This document shows positions 35,601-47,500 of a stretch of 64,000 nucleotides of DNA, one piece after another (position 1 is the stretch's first letter; every line of letters starts with the position of its first letter). The DNA is from Serinus canaria. Taxonomy: Eukaryota > Chordata > Aves > Passeriformes > Fringillidae. A program made the position numbers and the translations under genes. The notes under the pieces are model-generated. The model was not told the origin of the DNA, did not search any database, and saw only the letters and a program-made list of their open reading frames with translations. The stretch is from NCBI RefSeq assembly GCF_022539315.1, contig NC_066315.1, positions 123,407,874 to 123,471,873 of the forward strand. The letters run 5' to 3'.

Positions 35601-38600
35601 TCACTGTGACCTGGGCTGGATCTGACATCCAATCATTTTTTTGTCGGGAATGAGGATAGTGAGTCCTGGAGTCCTCTTCCAAGTCACTGCAGGCTTCTGG
35701 AGCTTTCTCTCTCATCACTGCAGCAGGCTACAATCAGTGACCTGTGACACCATTGCCACAGTAAACTTTGCCCTAGAAGCATTTCCCTTTCACCTTGCTT
35801 TGAACGTGCTGCTGCCAACGTGCAGGAGCTGGGCTGCGGCTGCCAGCGCGCAAATTGCATTAGAGTGATGCAGTAATGCTCCGTGGCAGCAGCAGCACCG
35901 CCACGCCGGCACACGTGAGCCTGTCCACCCTGACTGCTGCCTGCCCAGGGCAGATGCAGCAGTCTCCAGATCCACAGCAAGGATTCTTTGGACCCACGGT
36001 CCATGCTGGAGAGCAGTATGGCTTTGACTCAAAACCAGATGTATTGCACAAATCTCATTGATAAAACAAAGCTATGCCCAGCTCTTCCAGCTCAGAGGCA
36101 ATGAAATGCTGATATGCTAAGAGATCTTGTGCATATTGACATACAATGGAAAACTTGCAGGTTCGTGCGTTGTTGCTTCATAATCCCTGGCCTAATATTG
36201 CCCAAGCAGACATCTCTTGAGTGGCAAAGCTTCCTTAGGTCAGGTAGGCAACTGTAGCACGTGTTTCATCATGCCTGCCCAGCGATGACATGGCTGGGAA
36301 GGGAAAACCACACTTGTACAACAAGGAAACAGAAACAAAACTCTGCTACCTATGCAATTTTTCCCATCCATGCCTTGGGGGTGAGTAGCTATTATTCATA
36401 GACTGCTTTAACTTTTTTTCACAGCTAGGGATAGGCTGAAGAGTAAAATTTTGGCAGTGATGTCCAGTTTTCCTAACAATTTTTTAAGGCTTTCGCAAGA
36501 GGTTATCTTATCTTAAAGAAAACTACCACTTAGAAAAGGTGGTCTATATACACAATATGTCTGTATTCGAGAAGGAAAATTAGATCCTCCCTTACACAGT
36601 AGAGCATAGCTCTATCAGATTGGGTTCCCTCCAAGTTAAATATATGGGCAGTTTAATGAGTAAAGGTCTAGAGAAAAAGTTACGCCTCCTATGGAACCTG
36701 ATTAGTGATATGTTGCAGACGAGGAGGTGGTGCTCTGCCCTGCCCAAGCAGCAGGTATTGTGACTCCAAAAGACAAAATATGGCTTAGCTTGCATGCAGG
36801 AGGTGAATCTATAGCTACGTGAAGAGAAACCTCAAACACTGCTGGCCACAGCTCCCACGTCAGATGAAGCATCACTGCAAGACGTGCACCTGCCCCAAGG
36901 AGTAGAATGAAGGTTTGTGTGCACATTGCCTTGCACTTGGTAATGAAGAGCTGTAATACCCTCCCATCCTACAAGGTGCAAGGGTTTGACTACCTCAGGA
37001 AAGCATTCACCCTGGTTAGGCTCAAGCTGCCAAGGTGGTGGTTGCTCCTAAATGTGACTACGTGCTTGCCGTGCAGCTCATTTCCTCAGAAAAATTTACA
37101 CTACTCATTGTAAATTTGATTCTCCTTTTCTTGGACAATATATAGTTCATTGTGGAAATGAGCAGAACTTCAGAGAATTTATTCTGTCTGCACTGAAACA
37201 ATGATATGTGGCACAGAGATTCAACGCTGTCCATAGGTAGCATGTATTTGCTGCTTCTCTTTTCATATATCTAAAGAGGAGACTACACAAACACAAAAGG
37301 TCTGATTATGATGTCAGCCCCAAACCAGGCTGGAATTGAGATTTACAGGATTGAATCCCTGTGGCTCAAGCACCTCTGGATATCTGAACATTTTAGTTTG
37401 CCTTCCAAAGAGGGAGCTGTATTTGGCAAATATATACTGTACTGTTGAGATAAAAAAACAATGTATATTTTGTAGCTCTGGCTACTTGTGCCTTACCCAG
37501 AAAGATACATCTCTGGCTCCCATAGATACTTTATTTGCTACATGGACAGTTTCAGCACTATTCTATTTCAAAGAAGTTTTGAGATGTGGCATTGATGATA
37601 CCGCAGCCAGTAATCCATATCACTGGATTGATTAATTTGCAAAACATTAGAACTTTGTAAGAATTGAGTGAGATTTTTTTCACTGTATACTAACAATCTG
37701 CATTTCAGAAAAGAAAGATAAGAGTCTCTTTTCTTCTTCTGTCTTGTATGAATTTACATGCCTAGACCTGAAAAATTTGTGAGGAGAATAAATCAGACCA
37801 AATGACTTGTGGGAGGATTCAAAACTGTAGCAATGTTGAGCACAGGTGGGTAACTGGATCATCAGGTACTTCAGATCCAGAAATACTGTCTCACCACTAG
37901 ATGGAAATAGTGGATTTTACATCTTTTGCTGCATTATCAGCACTTATACCTGAGTACCATTTGCATATTGTAAGCCATCTGCAGGCAGCACTGCAGAAAT
38001 GTGGATCCAAAATTATTTGCTGGTGTACGTGGAGTAAAGCCAAGACTTCTATTTCTAGAAATTGTCCCCGCTTTACAAGACTGAAGACTTCCTAATTCCT
38101 GAAGGATGATTCTATTTGATCCCTAATCTAATGGCTTTTCATTTATCCTTTTCTGTAAGCAACCAGAGAACTGCAGCATGGACAGCATGGTGATTCAACT
38201 ATCATGAATTAGTCAGTAAACATCACCCTAGTTTAACATTTACTCTGAAATCTCTTACACAAGACACACACAAAATTAAATTAAAAAAAAAAAAGCGGAA
38301 GAATGTTGAAAGTCCTGTGTTTCAATATACCTACTTAATAACACAAAAAAGAAGCAATGTGACTTGCTGTCTTATGAGCAGAGGCTATAATGTTGTTTGC
38401 ATATTAAAAGCAAGCATATAGTCAGACAAGCAGAAAGTAATTAAAGACAGCTCTGTAGGGAAGGATAGTTAGAGGAATTTTTAAAAAAATATCAGTTCAA
38501 ACATTATCTGTTTATTTTGTGTATAACAAATCTGACTTTCTACAAAGTCTTGAAACTTCTAGCTGCTGTGTGAAATTGTATCACAGCAAAGTATAAAGGA

Positions 38601-38945
38601 AAAGGTCCTCCTTGCTCCAAAACATTTGGCTTTATGGCACTTTCTCATATTGTGAAATGCTGGAACCAGTACAGGACCTGCCTTGCTGTCTTCTCTAGTT
38701 TTGATACCTTCATCTCAAACTGCTTCATGAAAGTACTAGCAGAGAAGTGTAGTAACTCAAAAAACCCTTGAGATACCAGATGTATCTTCACATTTCTCTT
38801 TTTTCCAGACAGGAGAAAGTAGCTATGGTTTTCAGCCAGTGTGATACAAGGCCAAAAGAGGCAGAGATTGGCATAACCCTGATGTTGGAAACAAATTTTG
38901 GGGGTACATTGGAATCAGGAATTTTTTTTTTTTTGGTGACTGAAT

Positions 38946-38990
38946 GATTATTCAGTCTGAAGCTGACAGACTGAATAATCTGTCAGCTTC
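38946..38990. repeat. Overlapping, mutually exclusive perfect hairpins
   Basis: 38946-38959 pairs perfectly with 38967-38980 (14 bp, 7-base loop). 38959-38970 pairs perfectly with 38979-38990 (12 bp, 8-base loop). The second hairpin uses bases inside the right arm of the first, so only one can form at a time. Confidence 0.92.
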
Positions 38991-39714
38991 CTCACAGATT
39001 ATGACAGTAAATCCCTTACCTGAGGGAATTTGACAAAAGGTTGGTCAAAACCTCAGCAGGGTCTGTTGAGACAGTATATTTTGTAATGCCACTTCTGTGC
39101 CAGTGTACAGTTGTGGCAGCTGCAGCATTTTCCTTTAAGAAGTAGGAATTGCAGTTCAAGATGGACTAAAATCAAGATATCATATCTCCATTTTTCCTAT
39201 GCTAAGACATGAGGTTGCATTCAGGCTTTGATTTTTCCTGAGTACCGCAAGCACCCACATTAATTCTGTATTTTGATTGATTTTGTTTGCTAAGCTGACC
39301 ACTGTGTGTATGTAGAAGGTCTGTTCCCGGCTCACAGGAACTATGGATTGCTGTTGTTCAATAATACGAGGTACCAGTGGGAGTTGTTGGGAAAGCTGGC
39401 TATCAAACCCAATAAACTGCTTTGGGATGGAGATGCCTTATTGCTCTGTCTCTGTGCCATATGATGATTTTTTGAATTAGCCTACAAAAAAATCGTGACG
39501 TGTAATAAACAGTATATTTTAGCATTCAGAGTCCAGCTAGGAGCACATGGGTACCGGCACACAGCACGTTGGACTCTGAGCACGCCGGATGGAGTTCGTG
39601 TTCGAAGGAGCGTCGAGGCCACGTCACCTCTCGGCGGGACTGCTCTGGCAGTGTCCCCCCGTTCCTGGGCGTTCCCGTGCTGGGGTGCAAAGAGGGGTTG
39701 TGAGTCTGTGGGTG

Positions 39715-39836
39715 CGAGAGTGTGAGTGTGCGTTTTCTGCGTGTGCGTATCTATTTGTGCATGTGAGTGCGTGAGTGTCTGTCTGTGTGTGAGTGTGTCT
39801 GTCTGTGTCTGTCTCTGTGCGTGAGCGTGTGTGCGG
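39715..39836. repeat. TG/TCTG-rich simple repeat in the FABP5 promoter
   Basis: An imperfect alternating pyrimidine-purine stretch of TG, TCTG and GAGTG units lies about 145-265 bases upstream of the TATA box. It is inside the CpG island and may adopt Z-DNA. Length is probably polymorphic. Confidence 0.85.
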
Positions 39837-39943
39837 GCGGAGGGCGGGCAGTGCCGCGGCGTGCCCGCTCTTGCCGCCGCCGCGGGCGGGACTCGGCGGG
39901 CGGGGGCTCGGCGGGGAAGGGGCCGGGGCGCGGCGGGAGCCCC

Positions 39944-39948
39944 ATTGG
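39944..39948 (-). promoter_or_regulatory. CCAAT box of FABP5
   Basis: ATTGG on the plus strand, in 'cccattggct', is an inverted CCAAT box 31 bases before the TATA box, a usual spacing of roughly 60-70 bases from the start of transcription. Confidence 0.7.
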
Positions 39949-39979
39949 CTCTTACGGCAGCACATGTTGCCGGCCCGGC

Positions 39980-39986
39980 TATAAAG
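39980..39986 (+). promoter_or_regulatory. TATA box of FABP5 (TATAAAG)
   Basis: TATAAAG in a GC-rich setting, 78 bases before the start codon. It predicts transcription starting near 40008-40014 and a 5' UTR of about 50-57 bases. TATA boxes are usual in FABP genes. Confidence 0.85.
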
Positions 39987-40064
39987 GCGGCCGCGGCCGC
40001 GCTGCAGCCCGTCCTTCTGCCTTCACGTTTCTACAGAGACGCCATCAGCTCCAGTGCCGCCGCC

Positions 40065-40140
40065 ATGGCCATCGATGCGTTTTTGGGGAAATGGTGCCTC
40101 GTCTCCAGCGAGGGCTTCGAGGAGTACATGAAGGAGCTGG
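40065..40140 (+). CDS. FABP5: FABP5 coding exon 1
   Basis: Encodes residues 1-25 plus one base; FLGKWCLVSSEGFEEYMKEL is the typical FABP N-terminal strand and helix. The donor is G|GTAAGA. Confidence 0.95.
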
Positions 40141-43100
40141 GTAAGAAGCCGGCGGCTCCCCGCCCCCGAGAGGGAGGGATGGATGCCGGGATGCCGCCCC
40201 GGGAATGTGTTGTCGCTGCCGGCCGGCGAGGCTCTGTCCAAGGTCCGCGGAGAACGTGGTCTCGGAGCCAGCCCCGAGGGTGGGATGCAGCCCGGCCAAG
40301 AGCCGCGGGTGGGCGGCGGCTGCGGGGGTGATGCCGGGATTCTCCGGGATGCAGCGCCGGGGGCTCCGCGCCCTCTCGGCTCCGGGAACGGAGCGCTGGC
40401 CGGCAGCAGACCTTTCCTGGCGGGAGAGCTGCCTCCTCTGGCTCCGCGTCCTAAAGATGTCAGCGACCCTTTTTGCATCGTAATGCCGGTGCCTGTGAGG
40501 CAGGTGCCGGCACCAGCAGGCAGCTTCCCGCCGCACAGCGCTGCGCCCTTCCCGCTGCCACCTCTCTCCGCAGCGGTCGGGATTAGCGGCTGGTGCCGGC
40601 AGCCCGGCTGCGATTAGGCCGGCTCGCCCCTCCCTCAGCGCTAATGCCCCGGGCGGGGAGCCGGGGCTGCCCGGGGGCGGCTGACCGGGGTGGGGAGGGG
40701 GGGCGCTCGGCGCTGCCCCGGCCCCGAGGGGCTCCGCAGGGCTGAGCCGGGGCCCGGCTGGGTCACCCTGCCTGGGGCGGCCGCACACAGACCTGCTGAG
40801 CCGGGGCTGCCTCCCCGCAGAGTCACCTTGGGTGTCTCCTCCCGAGAAAGCCAAACTGGATCGGCTGCTGTGGGTAACCGGCAGCCGGGTGCCCTGCCGG
40901 AGGCTGTTTGCCTGTTTTCTTCTGTGGGTAGTCACACCTTTATCTCAGGGGGATGATCCTGGCTTGTTATCCCTGCGTCCAGGCTGCCCTACATTTTGTA
41001 ACGTGAAGTTACCGGATGAAGAACACACCTAACAGACCGGGAGCCTCATCTGCAAGCTCTGATTTACCATTTTCCTGTGAGCATCCTGGGTGACAGGTGA
41101 TAGATACCTTGCAGTGTCTATATGGCCCAAGAGCTATTAATTTCTGCAGTTTATTCACAGATGAAAGCCATGATATTTTCTCAAGAGGTAGAAGATGTAG
41201 GCTTATCCTTAGAGGGAGAAGAAGGAATAGCGTTCTTCACGTAAAGCATCATTGCATTTACGCTCTGCAGACAGTGGTGGCTGTAATTACATTTTGGGAG
41301 GCCTGTCAGTATGTGATAGGTATGATATGAGAAAGCCTTTTGGACTGAGCTCTTTGGGAAACTTTGGAAGAAATTCAAGAATTTTAAGCTCGGCTTGGTT
41401 GAGCCATGGATTAGGATGCCTTGGTGCCTTGATGTCCAATGGCCAGACCTAGGCGTGTGCCAAGTTGCAACTTCAAAGTAGAAATTAGGTGCTGCAACTG
41501 CAGAGCACCTCCCATGCGTAGGCAGCACCAGACTGTTGTTTGGTTTTAGACTGAAATCATAAACCCAGTCACTTTCTTGTTTTACATTTACAATTTAGGC
41601 AATTAAATTTATACCAAGTCACATTTTAGGAGCCAGTCATTTACTGGATTTCACCCTTGCTGGCTACTTGTGAAACTCTCTGCCTTTGATCCTATTGATG
41701 CACCATAAATGAGACCATGCAGATTCTGCTCATTCTGTGCAAAAGAAAATTTGAGAACAAAGAAGTTGGAATTTCACTTCTTGCCATATGGAAGACATGC
41801 AGCTCATCTCTGTTTAGTTGGATCCCAAGCTGTAGCTGATGAAATAACTCCCTGATTACTCTGGCCTGGACTACAGCAACAGAATGTGTGTGGAGGTTAC
41901 TGTGGCAATAATTTCCAGTTCTGATCAGAAAAGCTGGACTGAGGATAACTGGTTTTTCTCTGTGAACTCAAGCTTAAGGCTCAATCCTGGAATCTCATTT
42001 GAGTCTGGTGAAGCAGTGTCTGGAAAGTACTTAATTTCCCTCTCAAGGACACAGCCCTTACCTCCACATACCAGGGGAGTGCTATGCTGATACTTGACAG
42101 CATTTTTTAACTACACCAGTTGCAGAACCCAGGCACTCACTGCCTTGGTGGTGCTTTTTGCCCCCTATCAATTCATGGTTCAGATATGCACTTACCAGTT
42201 GGGTGGAGTCACGTTTGTTGCTTGCTGCCATCTTATTTGTATTTTCATCCTTCAGAGCAAAAAGATTTAAGCAAACCTTGCAAACAGTGCATTCAGGGGC
42301 TGAAGCAGGGTGAATCTGAAGAGTTTTGAGGGCTGCTGTCTTCAGATCATGAATTTTCAGCTATTTGCAAATTGCTCATTTCTCCATTTCCCTATCTTTT
42401 GCATCTGTGTCTAAGCACTATTTTTTATGATAATGATTTTCTAATTCACAACTCCATACTTTGTAAACAGGGTGTAAAATATGAAATTTAAGTAAAAATG
42501 GCATGTTTGCAATGGTGTACAAATTAATGGAAGGGTATTTATTAAGTTTGAATAAAGTGGATTAATTTGCAATAAAAATAATTTGTAGACTTTTTTAAGT
42601 GTTCAGAATTTGAAGAGAATAATTTTATTTTAGTTTAAACTTTTGTACTTGTTTTCTTTTTTGCTATTAATTTCTGTTAAAAAAAATATCAGTGCTGAGT
42701 TTTGGGATACCTAGAAATCCTCTAGAGGGCAAAATAAATTTAACTTTAGCTCTCTGAGGAAACAAAAGAGTAACTGCAAATAAGCTTTTTTCCTTCCTCA
42801 TCTGTGGAAAATTTAAAACATCCTCTTTCTTTGTGTCTCTAGAGCTTTGATTCTCAAGTGTACTTAAGTGCCTAATTAAATGGGAATTAGGTACTTGAAT
42901 TCTTGTGTGGCCCTAAGCCTCCGGGTTTAACTGACTTTGTGACACTCTGTGCCTTGCAGGTGTGGGGATGGCCATGAGAAAAATGGGAAGCATGGCCAAA
43001 CCAGACGTTTACATTATTCAGGATGGGGACACGATCACCATGAAAACAGAAAGCACATTCAAAACTTCACAGTTCAGCTTCAAGCTTGGTGAGAAGTTTG

Positions 43101-44381
43101 AGGAAAATACATTAGATGGCAGGAAAACTCAGGTCAGTATACTAGACTTTCTGATGAAAAAAAGCAATTCTTTGGGTGTTTTACAGAGGGAGATGCTATT
43201 TTAAAATCAATTTTGACATCCACACTAACAGTGCTTTATTCAATGAGCAGTTTTCTCTGTAAGTCTCATTGAAATATTTTTTTTTTTAACATGGATTAAG
43301 CAAATTCCAAAGAGGGAGAGTGCTGAAATCAATAGTCTTGTGTATTTTGCTGTTTTCATTTTGTAGCAGAAGCATTTTTTTAGTAAAACCAACAGACCTC
43401 TAAATCCCTGTTAAAGCCAAATGCCACTTCATTTGAAGCCCGTGGAAAAAAATGCCATTGATGTTTAATCAGAGGCAATTCAGCCCTAGGGTTAACCTTT
43501 CTGCTCTGTCTCATATTTGCATAACAAGAGAGCCTGGTTCAGTGTGGGGTGGGATCATGGACAGCAAGGTAACCATGTGAATTACAGGCACTAAACTCCA
43601 GTTTTAGAAGGCAGAGTTTCTCCTTGCACCTAGAAGGGAGAATATTTATCCCAAAGGAGAGAAAAAGCAAAAGATATATCTCCTTTCTTCCTGTGAGTGC
43701 TCTCTGTTTATCACCCCCCTCCCTCCAGCCACACTCTTTCAGTTCAACTATTACTGCAAGATCAGATAAATGCTACACAAAAGCTCAAAGCCCATGTAAC
43801 AAAGAGATGAACAGAGAACATCTTCTGTTCCTGTTAATTGAAATTGTGGATGCTGTCAAAGGTTTGTCTGATGCAGAAATGTGTCAGAGCAGTGAGTGAA
43901 TGAGCAGTGAGTTAGTTACTGTAAGAAGAGGATTGATAAAATGTTTAAGATAATTTCCAGCATTGTAGTTGTCAATGATAAATTTATTATTGAGTGAGCT
44001 GGGGTGGGAATCTTTCATGTGGAATAAGGGGTTGAAAAGTGCTTTCCCCAAATGTCATGGGGAAAATATTGATGGTCAGGTTCTTCTTTCAGACCCTTGT
44101 CAGCTTAAAAGATGATGGGTCATTGATTCAAGAGCAGGAATGGGATGGCAAGAAGACCACAATCACAAGGAAGCTAGTGGATGGACAGTTGGTGGTGGTG
44201 AGTTCAGTCCCACTTTCTGATCCCCAAGTGCTGCTGGTTGGTAGCCTGAAATGTAACTCCTAACGTGTCTTTTTTCCCTGCTGGTCTGCACTGAGAGGTA
44301 AATTAATAAATCCATCTCTTTATCTTCTAGGAGTGTGACATGAATGGTGTCAAGTGTGTTAGAGTCTACCAGAAGGCATGA
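40065..44381 (+). CDS. FABP5: Fatty acid-binding protein 5 (epidermal type), four coding exons
   Basis: Encodes a cytosolic lipid chaperone that carries long-chain fatty acids. Exons 40065-40140, 42960-43132, 44093-44197 and 44331-44381 give 405 bases and 134 residues. The four-exon layout with a 173-base second exon is the family standard; exon 3 is 105 bases against the usual 102 because of one extra residue near 91-93 (DDG). All introns are GT-AG. Residues for carboxylate binding are present: Arg109, Arg129 and Tyr131 (RVY). Cys120 and Cys127 correspond to the pair known to be able to form a disulphide in mammalian FABP5, which argues for FABP5 over FABP4 or PMP2. The basic patch near residues 23-33 may serve as the helical nuclear-import signal described for this protein. 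The start sits in a strong Kozak context (gccgccATGG). Confidence 0.95.
42866..42896. repeat. Imperfect hairpin in FABP5 intron 1 near the exon 2 acceptor
   Basis: 42866-42877 and 42885-42896 are reverse complements with one mismatch around a 7-base loop. It lies about 64 bases before exon 2, in the region where the branch point and polypyrimidine tract are expected nearby. Confidence 0.75.
42960..43132 (+). CDS. FABP5: FABP5 coding exon 2
   Basis: 173 bases, the family length. Acceptor 'gccttgcag', donor CAG|GTCAGT. It encodes VGMAMRKMGSMAKPDVYI and the following strands to GRKTQ. Confidence 0.95.
44093..44197 (+). CDS. FABP5: FABP5 coding exon 3
   Basis: Acceptor 'cttctttcag'. It contains QEQEWDGKKTTITRKLVDG and Arg109, and ends GTG|GTGAGT. 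At 105 bases it is one codon longer than the usual family exon. Confidence 0.94.
44331..44381 (+). CDS. FABP5: FABP5 coding exon 4 and stop
   Basis: Acceptor 'tatcttctag', after a short 133-base intron. It encodes ECDMNGVKCVRVYQKA with Cys120, Cys127, Arg129 and Tyr131, then TGA. Confidence 0.95.
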   Translation, partial: ECDMNGVKCVRVYQKA

Positions 44382-44565
44382 GGACAACTTCAGGTTCAGT
44401 AGGAACTTGCTGCAAACAACTCAGTTCACTGGACAGAGCTCCTTTTCACTCCATGTTTTCCTTTTCCCTGTTTTCTAGTATTTCAATGGACTGAGTAGCT
44501 GAGTGCAATTCTTTTTAATGGCCGTGATGTAACTATTATGTAACTATTCTGAACTTCGGCTATTA

Positions 44566-44571
44566 AATAAA
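44566..44571 (+). terminator. FABP5 poly(A) signal (AATAAA)
   Basis: Canonical AATAAA 185 bases after the stop codon, giving a 3' UTR of about 200 bases. A small duplication 'tgtaactatt' x2 precedes it. Confidence 0.85.
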
Positions 44572-44589
44572 ATTGTTGAATATATGAAG

Positions 44590-47500
44590 TGGAAACATTG
44601 TTACTAGTGGAATTTTAAGTGAGGTTTCAAAAAAACCCGTTTTGGTTTTAGGCTCTGCTACAATCTGCCTTCAGCACAAAACAAGCCAGTATATCACAAA
44701 CATTCCTACTTTCTAAGAGAGTAAAATTTGAAATTGGAACAACTCCACAGCCCAAACTTTGAATGTTTTTTCTAACTTCCATGTTACAAAGTAACTAGAA
44801 TTGTGTGGGTATAAATATAAGATAAACTAATTTGGTATTCAGGTAGAGGAATGGATTTTCAGGGTTAGTTTGGGGTTTCTTGTGCTTCAAACCCACAGTT
44901 TTCTTAATATATAATACCCAGAGTTTTCTTAATCTCAAGATATACCAGTAAGCCAATGAACATGATAAATCTAAGCAAGCACATACACACTTTCTTGAAA
45001 GGAAGTCTTATTTTAAGAAGACTTTTCCTAGCAAAACTCTTATTCCATGTCTAGTAACATTCTAAAAATTCTTAACCAAAATTGCTGAAATACTGCCTAA
45101 AACCTAAAGCCTCATTTTTATTTTTTTTAAACTTGTTTGAGACACCTAGCAATGGAGTATATATGCTTTGAAGTGCCATAATAAATAATCTGAAATATCA
45201 GTGTCTTGAGTATTACTTTTACACTGGTTGGGAAACAGAGCCTATAATGCTACTATTCTGCCAAAGAGATGTCAGATGAGACAAAAATTTAAAAGGTTTA
45301 GGTGAATTTCTGTGATACCAGTGATAGAAGTGAAACCATTTGGTGACAGGAAGGTTTCCATGAATTCAGGAGCCTTGGGAATCACGCAATTGCACAGGTC
45401 CTGTTTTCTGCATCTGTCATTGCAGAATCAGTTTTTACTTCTGAGATTTTAGCTGCTCACTGCATGTATCATATTACTGAGCTTACTCAAATAGAAAAGT
45501 CTGTTATGTTGTGTTCATTGTGTGAACCATGGAAAGTGACTTTTGCCATAATCTCGGACCATTTATGTTTTTCATAATTTTATGACTACTTACAGTGTCA
45601 TCCCCTTTACTTCTGTTATCTGAAAGCATTTCTCCCTGGAGAATATTTCTTGCAATTTCCTTCTGTGGCTCCTTTTTGGGTTGTCCTTTTTCACATTATT
45701 TTCTAGTAGTATTTTTCCTCATTTTAAAATGAACCCTAAAGATAGAGGGTGCAGTCTTACACAGACATTAGAAATAGAAGGAATCTACCCACAGAAGTAA
45801 TATGGAAAAAAAACAATCTGATAAGGGACCTGCTAAATTTTAGATCAGAAATACTCTAAACAGCATCGGGCATGATATGAAAATCCTGCCTCCCTTCCTA
45901 AAGACACAGTGCTGCTGCTCTCAACTGGGCATTAAGCCTTCTATGAGGTCACTGGTCTATCACTTAGCCCTGCTTTGTTTACTCTTGATCCTGGGTAGTG
46001 TTAATTGTTTATCTTTCATTTGAATGGAAAAACAGTCCACTGTCTTTTCTAGGACATCCGTTTTGATTACAATGAGATCACTTCTTGTGAAACAAAAGGC
46101 AGAAGAGTGTCTTTTTAGAGTGATTTCCTTGGGAAACAAGGCTTATAAAGTCTATGTATCTGTGCTCTCCAAATTCAGTCACAAGTACAGGCTAGAGGTC
46201 CCAAAGATAACTATTCTTCCACAAATGTCATGAAAATAGGTGGCCTGATGAAGGAGAAGGACCACTGAAGTACCTTGATAGTGGAAAGACTGCACATGGA
46301 AGTGACACTTTGACATTAAATGGAAGTAAAACATTACGAGAGCTCTTGGCAGACATAAGTTATCTTAGGCACAGAAGCTGACCAATGATAAGAGGCAGAT
46401 CAAGAGGAAACTGGAATTCTTTAGAGCTAATTCTCCAGAACTACTTAGTCTCACATATTTATTTGCTTTATTTTGATGTTAGCTCCAGCCTCAGTTGCCA
46501 GCAACTTCAATGTAAGTGTACTGTGACCCAGAACTACCATACACACAACCTGCTTGTGTTAGATTAGACCTACACTAAAAATGATGATTGTTCTATAGTA
46601 CTGCAAACTAAGATTTATAATGCTCAGGACCTGAAAATATATTTAGTTTCCAGTTTCCTCCTATTATTTATTATACTAGAAAAAAGCTTCACTCTTCAAG
46701 AGTTTATATACACAATATTCCCATCAGTGCAAAATAACCAATTGTCCTGACATTTGAATAACTGTAGTTCACTGTATCACATATGAAGGCAGAAAATAAG
46801 ACTTCTGAGTAAAACTGAAAAGCAAGAAGTTGTGCATTATCCAGCCAGGACTGCTGTGTAATGCTAAAGAAATTACTGAGGAGACAAGTTTTGTTGAGAC
46901 CTTTTAGTGCATGTTTTTTTTTAAATACTTTGGATGGATGACAGAATCACGTTTAGCAAATGAAGCTGCAAGCAGAACTTGCTCAAAGAGAAACAGTTTC
47001 CATGTCCAAAACACATTCATTTAAAGTTATGAGCAGTGTCCAGTTTATATCTTTAAATCTCACTGGCTTCTCAAATGTAGTTCTGCTGTTTACAAGGAAG
47101 AGGCTGCTGTTGATGTGTTTGTTTGTTTGTTTGTTGGTGAGTGGGTGGGTAGGTGGAGTTTTTTGGTAGTGAAGTGGGATAAAGGAGTAGAAAATGAAGT
47201 TGTTGAGTAATTTAGATCTGATATTCCACCACATTAGGGAAGTCTCTTGTTTGAGCTTTCCAGGAACACTAATGAAATGGCACTGTGCTCTGTGGAGTGC
47301 GTACTGGCACTGTATAATGCTCAGACTATTAAGGGTTTTCCTGTTATGGTTTGGTATTATGATTTATTTCAGAATTGTTATCCTACTCTGCCTGCAATCT
47401 CTGCAATTAACACTGGCCTTTCCTCTTCCTCTCCCCTTCCTACCTCACACATGCCCTCCAGAAAAAAGTTTTTTAATAAACAAAGTCCATGGTAGAAAAC

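Larger units (their letters stand above)
30803..39539. other. Intergenic stretch between MRPL53 and FABP5
   Basis: Mostly AT-rich unique sequence. It holds a 50-bp tandem duplication (31660-31759), a long inverted repeat (31836-31891), an open frame of unknown origin (32307-32600), a GC-richer patch with CpG pairs (about 35800-35940) and an alternative hairpin locus (38946-38990). No exon of either neighbour or of another gene was recognised. Confidence 0.55.
39540..40850. promoter_or_regulatory. CpG island spanning the FABP5 promoter, exon 1 and start of intron 1
   Basis: GC content and CpG density rise abruptly at about 39.54 kb and fall again after about 40.85 kb. The island holds several GC boxes (for example 'gggcggaggg', 'cgggcggg'), the CCAAT and TATA boxes and coding exon 1. 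Long open frames on both strands inside it come from high GC content and are not genes. Confidence 0.85.

Noticed and set aside
37894..37906. Second CTCF-like site
   Set aside because: It matches 12 of 13 positions but breaks the strongly preferred C at position 12, and lies in unremarkable AT-rich sequence.
40045..40935. Minus-strand frame of 296 codons over FABP5 exon 1
   Set aside because: It lies antisense in a CpG island where high GC removes stops; no family is recognisable and the plus strand carries a verified FABP5 exon.
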